This document shows positions 1-5,830 of a stretch of 8,059 nucleotides of DNA, in pieces. How positions within the stretch are numbered: the stretch's first letter is position 1; every line of letters starts with the position of its first letter. Below the pieces are notes generated by a model that saw nothing but the letters and a program-made list of their open reading frames with translations, was not told where the DNA came from and did not search any database. The DNA lies in the NCBI GenBank assembly GCA_023434535.1, contig JAEYSR010000091.1:1-8059 (forward strand), in the 5' to 3' direction. This DNA is from Actinomycetes bacterium (lineage in GTDB: Bacteria > Actinomycetota > Acidimicrobiia > Acidimicrobiales > Microtrichaceae). A program made the position numbers and the translations under genes.

Positions 1-2
1 GC

Positions 3-1100
3 TCGGACCGCCCGCCGTCGCGATCGTCGTCTGCCCCGGCGCGTCCGGCGCGTCCGGCGAGCCGCGAGCGTCCCGCCGCGCCCCAGCGGCCGGGCCCCGG
101 ATCGCCCCGCCCGACCGCCCCTCCGAAGCCGCCCAAGCCCCCGAAGCCACCCAGGGCGCCGCGACCCGGCGGACGGCGTCGCTGGGTCAAGTGGGTGGCG
201 ATCGGTGTCCCGGTGCTCCTCCTCCTGGGCCTCGGACTCCTGGTGTTCCGGGCCTACAGCGCCTACCGGGGCATCGAGCGGGTTGACCTGTCGGATGTCC
301 TCGACCCGGTCTCGGGCGACACGGTCAACTACCTCCTCGTCGGATCCGACTCGCGGGAGGGCCTCGATCCCGACGTGGCCGACGGCGCCGCGAGCACCGT
401 CACCGGCAAGCGCAGCGACACCATCATCCTTCTGCGGGTCGGTCCCGACGGCAGCCAGATGATGTCGATCCCGCGCGACCTCTGGGTCACCGTGGCGTCG
501 ACCGGCAAGCAGGGGCGCATCAACGGCGCCTACAACGCCGGTCCGGCGAACCTGGTCCAGACGGTGAAGGACAACCTGGACGTGCCGGTCAACCACTACA
601 TGGAGGTCGGCTTCGAGAGCTTCGTCGGCGTCGTCGACGCGCTCGGGGGGATCGAGATCAACTTCCCGCATCCGGCGTTCGACACGCAGTCCGGCCTCTA
701 CATCGACGGCCAGGGACCCGTGACGCTCGACGGCCGCCAGGCCCTGGCCTACGCACGGTCGCGCCACTACACCGAGAAGATCGACGGCAAGGAGGTCACC
801 GACCCGACGGCGGACCTCGGGCGTCAGCAGCGCCAGCAGGCGTTCCTCCGCACGGCGCTCGGAGAGGTCGGCGCCAGCCGCAACCCGTTCGAGCTGGTGG
901 CGGTGACGGAGGCTCTCTCGGGCGGACTCGTCCTCGACGAGTCGATCGGCCTCTTCGACCTGGTCGGGCTGGCCCGCAAGCTCAGCAGCACCGAACCGGC
1001 CACGGTCGTGCTGCCGACGAAGGGCGCCCGCAAGGGCGACGCCGCCGTGCTGGTGCTCGACGAGCCGGCCGCCCAGGCGGTCCTGGCCGGGTTCCGCTGA
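3..1100 (+). CDS. LytR-CpsA-Psr (LCP) family cell-wall ligase, 5' partial
   Basis: LCP proteins are membrane-anchored phosphotransferases that attach lipid-linked glycopolymers (teichoic acids, capsule, arabinogalactan) to peptidoglycan outside the membrane. The frame is open to the left edge, so the true start is upstream. A GTG at 195 could start a shorter product, but it falls inside the membrane segment (about 183-255) and would remove the basic residues before it. Order of parts: Pro/Lys/Arg-rich cytoplasmic tail with KPP repeats, one transmembrane helix, then the LCP domain (about 320-870). Visible LCP signatures are LLVGSDSRE (330-359), SIPRDLW (465-485), the ALAYARSRHY block (744-770) with arginines at 756 and 762, and DLGRQQRQQ with arginines at 822 and 831; the arginines and aspartates bind pyrophosphate and metal in this family. 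The C-terminal 75 or so residues are short and contain no LytR_C domain that I recognise. Substrate polymer unknown. Family assignment is very secure. Confidence 0.93.
   Translation, partial: SDRPPSRSSSAPARPARPASRERPAAPQRPGPGSPRPTAPPKPPKPPKPPRAPRPGGRRRWVKWVAIGVPVLLLLGLGLLVFRAYSAYRGIERVDLSDVLDPVSGDTVNYLLVGSDSREGLDPDVADGAASTVTGKRSDTIILLRVGPDGSQMMSIPRDLWVTVASTGKQGRINGAYNAGPANLVQTVKDNLDVPVNHYMEVGFESFVGVVDALGGIEINFPHPAFDTQSGLYIDGQGPVTLDGRQALAYARSRHYTEKIDGKEVTDPTADLGRQQRQQAFLRTALGEVGASRNPFELVAVTEALSGGLVLDESIGLFDLVGLARKLSSTEPATVVLPTKGARKGDAAVLVLDEPAAQAVLAGFR
126..152 (+). repeat. Three tandem Lys-Pro-Pro codon triplets in the LCP cytoplasmic tail
   Basis: Three 9-base units AAG-CCN-CCN follow each other, encoding KPPKPPKPP. 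The proline codons differ between units (CCG, CCC, CCA), so the repeat is kept at protein rather than DNA level. A second small repeat, two copies of GCGCGTCCG at 39-56 (encoding ARP units), lies further upstream in the same tail. The tail is probably disordered and positively charged. Confidence 0.6.
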
Positions 1101-1113
1101 GGAGATCGGCGGG

Positions 1114-1119
1114 TAGGGT
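1114..1119 (+). promoter_or_regulatory. Possible -10 box (TAGGGT) for the cyclophilin gene
   Basis: TAGGGT fits the actinobacterial TAnnnT -10 pattern and sits just after the LCP stop codon. It would give a leader of about 65 bases before the ATG at 1192. The -35 position (about 1091-1096, GTTCCG) is a poor match, so this is only a candidate. The cyclophilin could instead be read through from the LCP gene. Confidence 0.2.
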
Positions 1120-1167
1120 GCCCCGGTCCCGGGTGAACGCCCGGGTCGGGTCGTCAGTCCGACACCC
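1116..1167 (+). other. Hairpin-rich intergenic segment (structured leader or terminator)
   Basis: Two adjacent hairpins can be drawn. The first pairs CCCGGGT (1128-1134) with GCCCGGG (1139-1145) around a GAAC loop, with one T-G wobble. The second pairs GTCGGG (1145-1150) with TCCGAC (1158-1163), with one G-T wobble; the two stems share base 1145. An outer GGGT (1116-1119)/ACCC (1164-1167) helix could close both into a three-way junction. No T-run follows, so a classic intrinsic terminator is not evident. In DNA this GC-rich, some pairing is expected by chance. The ribosome-binding site at 1180-1184 is outside the structure. Confidence 0.3.
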
Positions 1168-1179
1168 CACGTCGCAACC

Positions 1180-1184
1180 AGGAG
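1180..1184 (+). promoter_or_regulatory. Shine-Dalgarno site AGGAG for the cyclophilin
   Basis: AGGAG ends 7 bases before the ATG at 1192, an ideal spacing. It is the clearest ribosome-binding site in the window and fixes that start codon. Confidence 0.75.
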
Positions 1185-1191
1185 AGCCTGC

Positions 1192-1743
1192 ATGACCGAG
1201 TGTCCCGCTGCGGACGGTTCGTCGCCCCGCCAGACCAAGTTCAGCGGCGAGATGCCCATGTGCATCGATCCCGAGAAGAGCTACACCGCCGAGATCGTGA
1301 CCAACCACGGCACGCTGACCGCCTTCCTCTACCCGCAGAAGGCGCCGAAGACGGTCAACAACTTCGTGTCGCTGGCCCGCTACCACTACTACGACGGCCT
1401 GATCTTCCACAGGATCATCCGCGAGTTCATGATCCAGGGCGGCTGCCCCGAGGGTTCCGGCCGTGGCGGACCCGGCTACCGCTTCGCCGACGAGCTGCCC
1501 GAGCCGGGCAAGTACGAGGTCGGCTCGCTGGCCATGGCCAACGCCGGCCCCAACACCAACGGCAGCCAGTTCTTCATCGTCTCGGGCGCCCACGGCGTGA
1601 CGCTCCCGCCGAACTACTCGCTGTTCGGCAAGCTGATCGACGGCTTCGACGTGCTCTCCGCCCTGGAGAAGGTCCCGACGGGCCCCGGCGACCGCCCCAA
1701 GGACGACGTCGTCATCGAGAGCGTGACGATCACCGAGAGCTGA
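1192..1743 (+). CDS. Cyclophilin-type peptidyl-prolyl cis-trans isomerase
   Basis: This 183-residue protein should catalyse cis-trans isomerisation of Xaa-Pro bonds and assist protein folding. There is no signal peptide or membrane segment, so it is probably cytoplasmic. One cyclophilin domain spans about residues 31-181. Catalytic features are visible: the FHRIIREFMIQGG block (72-84) holds R74, F79, M80 and Q82, equivalent to human CypA R55, F60, M61 and Q63. MANAGPNTNGSQFFIV (115-130) holds N117, Q126 and F128, equivalent to CypA N102, Q111 and F113. The CypA Trp121/His126 positions appear replaced (LPPNYSLFGK stretch), as in many bacterial cyclophilins, which usually means weak cyclosporin binding. 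A roughly 30-residue N-terminal extension contains C4 and C24 (MPMCIDP). The ATG at 1192 has a strong Shine-Dalgarno site. The ABC1 kinase gene begins 12 bases after the stop, suggesting an operon. Confidence 0.95.
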   Translation: MTECPAADGSSPRQTKFSGEMPMCIDPEKSYTAEIVTNHGTLTAFLYPQKAPKTVNNFVSLARYHYYDGLIFHRIIREFMIQGGCPEGSGRGGPGYRFADELPEPGKYEVGSLAMANAGPNTNGSQFFIVSGAHGVTLPPNYSLFGKLIDGFDVLSALEKVPTGPGDRPKDDVVIESVTITES

Positions 1744-1749
1744 GCTCTC
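1735..1749 (+). repeat. Inverted repeat spanning the cyclophilin stop codon
   Basis: GAGAGCT (1735-1741) and AGCTCTC (1743-1749) are perfect inverted repeats around one central base, enclosing the TGA stop at 1741-1743. As RNA the stem would be 5 bp with a 5-base loop. It lies just before the GTG at 1756, which has no visible Shine-Dalgarno site, so a role in translational coupling is conceivable but unproven. Confidence 0.3.
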
Positions 1750-1755
1750 CACCAC

Positions 1756-3219
1756 GTGGGCGATCGACGGAGGAGGCGGGTCATCGGACTGGCCGCGCTC
1801 GGCGCGGCCGGCGGGGCCATCGCCGCGGCGGTGGTCCTCCTCCGTCGCGACCCGGTCCGGGCCGACCAGCTGCGTCGGACCGCGACCATGGCCCGGATGG
1901 GGGCCCGCACCGGCACCAACTACGTGTCGATGCGGGCCCGCTCCACGCTCGCGGACGAGGAGCGGCGCAAGGAGCTGAACGACGAGTTCCAGCTGCGCTC
2001 CGCGGAGCAGGTCGCCGAGATGCTCGGCGGCATGAAGGGCGCCCTCATGAAGCTCGGCCAGATGGCGAGCTACCTGGACCAGGGCCTGCCCGAGCCGGTG
2101 CGCCAGGCCCTGGCCGAGCTCCAGCAGAACGCGCCCCCGATGGCGCTCGAGCTGGTGGAGGAGGTCATCCGCTCCGAGCTCGGAGCGCCGCCGGCGGAGG
2201 TGTTCGCCGAGTGGGACCCGGTGCCTCTCGCGGCGGCATCGATCGGCCAGGTGCACCGGGCCGTGACCTGGGACGGTGCAGCGGTCGCCGTGAAGGTCCA
2301 GTACCCGGGCGTGGATCGTGCCGTGGCCGCGGATCTCGAGAACACCGACCTGCTGTTCCAGGTGATGGGGATGATGTTCCCCGGCATGGATCCGGGTCCG
2401 ATCGTCGAGGAGCTGCGGGAGCGGCTCGTCGAGGAGCTCGACTACCGGCTCGAGGCCGAGCACCAGCGCACCTTCGCGGACCACTACCGCGGCCACCCGT
2501 TCATCCACGTCCCGGCCGTGTTCGACGAGCTGTCGACCGGCCGAGTCCTGACCACCGAGCTGGTCCAGGGCGCACCGTTCTCCGAGGTGGTCGACTGGCC
2601 CGACGAGGAGCGCCAGCTCGCTGCGGAGTGCCTCTACCGCTTCGCGTTCGGCGGCATCTACCAGCTCCACGCCTTCAACGGAGATCCCCACCCGGGCAAC
2701 TACCTGTTCCACCCGGGCGGTCGGATCACGTTCCTCGACTTCGGGCTGTGCAAGCGGTTCGCGCCCGACGAGGTGCGGGACTTCGAGGACATGATCCAGG
2801 CGATCGTCGTCGAGCGCGACGTGACGCACTTCCGCCGGGTGATCGACCGGATCGGACTGCTCCCCGAGGAGTTCGAGGTCTCCGACGAGGACCTCCTCGA
2901 CTACTTCGGGCACTTCTACGAGTTCGTGATGGAGCCGAACGAGGTCGAGATCACCCCCGAGTGGTCCTCGGACTCGCTGCGTCGCTTCTTCGACCTGTCA
3001 GGACCTCACTCCGACATCATGAAGGCCGCCAACCTGCCGCCGTCCATGGTGATCGTGCAGCGCATCAACATGGGTCTGTTCGCCCTGTTCGGCGACCTGC
3101 GGGCGCGGGGGAACTGGCGGGCGCTGGCCGAGGAGATCTGGCCGTTCGCCGACGGAGCGCCGTCGACGCCCATGGGGGAGCGGATCGCCGAGTGGGAGCA
3201 CGAGCGCTCGGCTGTGTGA
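1756..3219 (+). CDS. ABC1/ADCK/UbiB-family atypical protein kinase, membrane-anchored
   Basis: All hallmark motifs of this ATP-binding family are present in its 487 residues. They are the KxGQ motif (MKLGQMAS; K99-Q102), the alanine-rich loop that replaces the glycine loop (AAASIGQVH, 159-167), the ATP-site lysine K180 in VAVKVQYPG, the ExD motif (E227, D229 in EELDYRLE), the catalytic-loop GDPHPGN (D310, N315) and metal-binding DFG (D328-G330). The N-terminus has a run of arginines followed by a hydrophobic Ala/Gly/Val helix (about 9-29), likely one membrane anchor. Family members support quinone biosynthesis or lipid-linked processes and often show ATPase rather than protein-kinase activity; the substrate is unknown here. 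Its overall layout resembles the mycobacterial ABC1 protein Rv3197 as I recall it. The GTG start lacks a clear ribosome-binding site, but later starts would lose the anchor. Probably co-transcribed with the cyclophilin. Confidence 0.92.
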   Translation: MGDRRRRRVIGLAALGAAGGAIAAAVVLLRRDPVRADQLRRTATMARMGARTGTNYVSMRARSTLADEERRKELNDEFQLRSAEQVAEMLGGMKGALMKLGQMASYLDQGLPEPVRQALAELQQNAPPMALELVEEVIRSELGAPPAEVFAEWDPVPLAAASIGQVHRAVTWDGAAVAVKVQYPGVDRAVAADLENTDLLFQVMGMMFPGMDPGPIVEELRERLVEELDYRLEAEHQRTFADHYRGHPFIHVPAVFDELSTGRVLTTELVQGAPFSEVVDWPDEERQLAAECLYRFAFGGIYQLHAFNGDPHPGNYLFHPGGRITFLDFGLCKRFAPDEVRDFEDMIQAIVVERDVTHFRRVIDRIGLLPEEFEVSDEDLLDYFGHFYEFVMEPNEVEITPEWSSDSLRRFFDLSGPHSDIMKAANLPPSMVIVQRINMGLFALFGDLRARGNWRALAEEIWPFADGAPSTPMGERIAEWEHERSAV

Positions 3220-3232
3220 TCTGCCCGGCTGG

Positions 3233-3250
3233 CCGCGCTGATCAGCGCGG
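3233..3250. terminator. Perfect 18-base palindrome between convergent genes, likely two-way terminator
   Basis: CCGCGCTGATCAGCGCGG is identical to its own reverse complement. As RNA it folds into a 7-bp GC-rich stem with a GATC loop on either strand. It lies in the 39-base gap between the stop of the ABC1 kinase (3219, plus) and the stop of the TadG-like gene (3259, minus), exactly where a shared terminator belongs. No T-run follows on either side, so it may work as a U-tract-less hairpin or as a stabilising 3' end. Confidence 0.6.
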
Positions 3251-3258
3251 TGCAGTCG

Positions 3259-5049
3259 CTACTCGACGATGCGGATCGGGTTGCCCAGGATCGCTGCGGC
3301 CCAGGTCGTGGTGTCGCTCACACCGGACGGGAACGCCGCCCGCACCTTGATCCAACAACCGTTCGGGTCGGTCTCGTTGCAGGCGTAGTTCGCCGGGATG
3401 GGAATGTCGATCGTCACCTGCTGACCGTTGTACCCGTTGGCGCTCGACACGTTGCTGATCGTGCAGGTGCTGGCGTTCGTCGTCATCGATGCTGAGCCGG
3501 TCTTGGAGAACTTGCAGCCTGAGAAGTTGGTCAAGCCGTTGAGCTGCTCCGCCGGCGGGATGAACTGAAGTGTCCCGGCCTGGGTCGCATCTCCCATGTC
3601 CCACAGCGTGATCCGAAGGGTTCGGCCGGCGTCGTAGGGGAGGACCCGTGCCAGGTAGAAGGTCGTGTTGGCTGCATCTGCATTCGCGTAGATCGGCAGG
3701 CGCCCGAGGGCGTTGATGGTGACCGCACTGCCGTTGACGGTCGCCAGGCCCGATGAACCGAAGCCAGCGAAGATCGACATCCGGTTGTGTCCGCCGTCTG
3801 CAACCGAAGCGGTGTACGTCCCGGGCGATCCGGCCAACGCGTTGGACCGTATCTGGAGGATGTAGTCGCCAGCGGGGACCGGAGCGTCGACGGAGCAGAT
3901 CGTCACGTTCTGTCTGAAGAGCGAGGCGAACTGCGCGTTGTACTTGGCGCTCGTCGGCGTCAGCATCTCGTTGATCGTGCCGAAACCGTTCTGCCCAGGC
4001 GTGAAGTACGGCATCGTGACCGAGCAGAGGACCGGATTGTTGGAGTTGTCCCACGGCGAATTGTCCGGCGCTCGGAGGATGAACGTCGTCCGAGTGGTCC
4101 TTCCGCCGATGTCCTGATCGCCTGTGCACCACTTCGTCGGCAACCACTTGTTCGCGTCGGACTTGGGTTGCCCATCGCTCGTCGGGGTCGGTGCGTAGCG
4201 CGACGCTGCATCCGGGTACGGATTGCCGGGGAGCGCCTGCAGCGCGTTCGCCTGGGCCTGCGTCGGCATGTTCTGCTCACAGAAGTCGCCGACGTAGGTG
4301 AACGCAGGGTCGTAGACCTGCACGTTCAGAGGCTGACCGGCGACGGGGTTCTTGACCTTGAGGGAGAAGAAGTAGCCGTCGGTCGCGTAGTCGTCGTTCG
4401 TGATCCCAGGGTTCGACGAACCGGTGCAGTTGGCGAAGCCCGAGCCGCAGTTCTTGGCCTGGAACCTGTCGCCGGACTCCTTGGTGGAGTTCGGCCCCGC
4501 GATGTTGATCCAGAACTGGGGCGTGACCTGGTTGCGCGCCGGGTCGTTGCCGAGCTTGTTCTCCGGCGATCCCATGGGGACCGGTGCCACGTACTCGCCG
4601 ACCGCCTCCCGTGTCATCCGCAGCTTGTCGATGCCGATGAGGCCGAGGAAGAACGTGGGGACGTCGGTGGTGATCTTGACCCGGACACGATTGGGGTTGG
4701 CCTCTTGCGACACTGCAACGGCGGTCTGCTGAGATCCACCGACGGCATAGCCGTTCTTGACCGCCACCTGCTTCGCCGCCGTCGTCGCCCCGCTGAGGTC
4801 GGCCGGCATGAAGGCCGCTCCGGCGAGCGCCCCGGCGTCGGCGGCGCGCTGGATGCGCTCGGCGCGCAGGTACCAGTTGGCGACGTCCACCGCGAAGCCG
4901 GCGAACAGCACCATCGTGAGCAGCGTCAGCGCCAGCCACACGATCGCGATGCCGCGCTCGCGTCGGTTCCGGGCCTCCCAACGCTGGCGCAGCGTCCGCC
5001 GCCGGCCGGTCGTCTGCTCGTCCCCAGCCGGCTCCTGCTCGGTGGTCAC
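3259..5049 (-). CDS. TadG-like protein (Tad domain) with large ectodomain
   Basis: A basic N-terminus (about residues 1-32, rich in Arg) leads into one transmembrane helix (about 33-60). RAERIQRAADAGALAGA follows directly, the signature of the putative Flp pilus-assembly Tad/TadG N-terminal domain. The remaining 500 or so residues should be extracytoplasmic. They contain ten cysteines, an even number that would allow disulfides, and are rich in Asn, Thr, Gly and aromatic residues, suggesting beta-sandwich modules: one near 190-255 (YFFSLKVKNP, LNVQVYDPAF), one near 380-500 (GDYILQIRSN, LARVLPYDAGRTLRITLWDM). Unlike TadE it lacks a Glu five residues after the Arg-Gly, so prepilin-peptidase cleavage is not expected. 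I prefer the GTG at 5049, which overlaps the upstream stop as GTGA; a GTG at 5055 adds two residues. Role: a Tad pilus or surface-complex component, inferred from family. GC looks slightly lower than its neighbours. Confidence 0.85.
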   Translation of the reverse strand: MTTEQEPAGDEQTTGRRRTLRQRWEARNRRERGIAIVWLALTLLTMVLFAGFAVDVANWYLRAERIQRAADAGALAGAAFMPADLSGATTAAKQVAVKNGYAVGGSQQTAVAVSQEANPNRVRVKITTDVPTFFLGLIGIDKLRMTREAVGEYVAPVPMGSPENKLGNDPARNQVTPQFWINIAGPNSTKESGDRFQAKNCGSGFANCTGSSNPGITNDDYATDGYFFSLKVKNPVAGQPLNVQVYDPAFTYVGDFCEQNMPTQAQANALQALPGNPYPDAASRYAPTPTSDGQPKSDANKWLPTKWCTGDQDIGGRTTRTTFILRAPDNSPWDNSNNPVLCSVTMPYFTPGQNGFGTINEMLTPTSAKYNAQFASLFRQNVTICSVDAPVPAGDYILQIRSNALAGSPGTYTASVADGGHNRMSIFAGFGSSGLATVNGSAVTINALGRLPIYANADAANTTFYLARVLPYDAGRTLRITLWDMGDATQAGTLQFIPPAEQLNGLTNFSGCKFSKTGSASMTTNASTCTISNVSSANGYNGQQVTIDIPIPANYACNETDPNGCWIKVRAAFPSGVSDTTTWAAAILGNPIRIVE

Positions 5050-5765
5050 GAGCACTGCTCGCTCGGTAGGGGCTCGAGCCGCATGATCGTCTTGCCGGAG
5101 ATGTAGTTGTACTCACCGATCAGCTTGGTCAGGTAGCTGTGCCGGATGAGCACCCAGACGCCGACGTTGTCGATCGACGCCGCGGTGCAGGCGTCGACCT
5201 GAGCGGCGGGCCAGCTGCCGCTCGAGTACACCATCTGCTTGGTGCCGGTGTTCCACGTGTAGCGAATGCAGTTGCTCGTGCAGCCTCCCGACATCGTGGC
5301 GTTCTCGCCGGGGAACCCGCCGTTCGGCCGGCCGTCGGTGTTCGTGGCCTGGGGGCGCTGCACCTGGTACACCACCATGCCGATCGGCTGGGCGCTGGTG
5401 AGCGCCGTCAGGTCCGCGCTCACCGCCTTCGCGACCTGGTCGGCGGCGCCGGTGTTGCTGGCGTTGTGGAGGTTGTTGCGCTCGGGGCCGAACGTGGCGG
5501 CGGCCAGGCGGGCCCCGCTGCGGCTCGCTCCGGTGGCGGTCGCCCCGGTGGCGTACACCAGACCGAACTCGATGATGCCGAGCAGGAAGACCATCAGGAC
5601 CGGGAGGATGATCGCGGCCTCGATCAGGGCCGCGCCGCGGTCTGTGCGGGTTCGGCGGTGGTGGTACACACGGCCGAGTCGGGTGCCCCGCCAACCTCGT
5701 GCACCACGGCCGCTGCCAGCGGTCCGGTGGTTCATCACACGTACCGTGTCGGCAGCGGGGCTCAT
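5046..5765 (-). CDS. TadE-like pseudopilin
   Basis: This 239-residue protein has the TadE-family N-terminus. A basic leader ends in RG, followed by AALIEAAIILPVLMVFLLG and then IIEFGLVY. Residues G44/A45 and E49 form a class III (Flp-type) prepilin signal: cleavage after Gly with Glu at +5 of the mature chain, then a hydrophobic helix (about 45-71). The mature 195-residue product should be a minor pseudopilin anchored in the membrane with its C-terminal part outside; four cysteines (two in GCTSNC, plus DAC and EQC near the end) may form disulfides. The ATG at 5765 is the earliest start possible, because an in-frame TGA lies about 13 codons upstream with no start codon between. An ATG at 5735 is an alternative, and neither has a clear ribosome-binding site. 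Its stop overlaps the start of the TadG-like gene, indicating coupled expression. Confidence 0.88.
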   Translation of the reverse strand: MSPAADTVRVMNHRTAGSGRGARGWRGTRLGRVYHHRRTRTDRGAALIEAAIILPVLMVFLLGIIEFGLVYATGATATGASRSGARLAAATFGPERNNLHNASNTGAADQVAKAVSADLTALTSAQPIGMVVYQVQRPQATNTDGRPNGGFPGENATMSGGCTSNCIRYTWNTGTKQMVYSSGSWPAAQVDACTAASIDNVGVWVLIRHSYLTKLIGEYNYISGKTIMRLEPLPSEQCS

Positions 5766-5830
5766 GAACTTGAGCCACGCGGCCCAGCTCCGCAGGGCCG
5801 ATCAGCTCACGAGGGGGATTCGAGCGAACC
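5766..5830. promoter_or_regulatory. Divergent intergenic region between the tadE-like and esterase genes
   Basis: These 65 bases separate two divergent genes and must hold, or lie next to, both promoters. I could not find a convincing -10/-35 pair on either strand. The only clear element is a purine run, GAGGGGGA (5811-5818), serving the plus-strand esterase; its AGGGGG core ends 13 bases before the ATG at 5831, a rather long spacing for a Shine-Dalgarno site. Confidence 0.4.

Noticed and set aside
39..56. Tandem GCGCGTCCG repeat considered as a DNA-level element
   Set aside because: Only two copies, lying in frame within the low-complexity LCP tail; coding bias explains it.
982..2913. A 643-codon minus-strand open frame opposite the cyclophilin and kinase genes
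   Set aside because: Its translation is rich in His/Arg/Val/Asp with no recognisable domain, while the plus strand has complete cyclophilin and ABC1 motifs. Long antisense frames are expected in high-GC DNA.
1200..3350. A 716-codon plus-strand frame overlapping the same two genes
   Set aside because: Arg/Pro/Gly-rich translation typical of an out-of-frame shadow; it crosses two real genes and the convergent terminator.
3787..5106. A 439-codon plus-strand frame opposite the TadG-like gene
   Set aside because: Arg/Val-rich with no motifs, whereas the minus strand carries a clear Tad signature, membrane segment and operon overlap.
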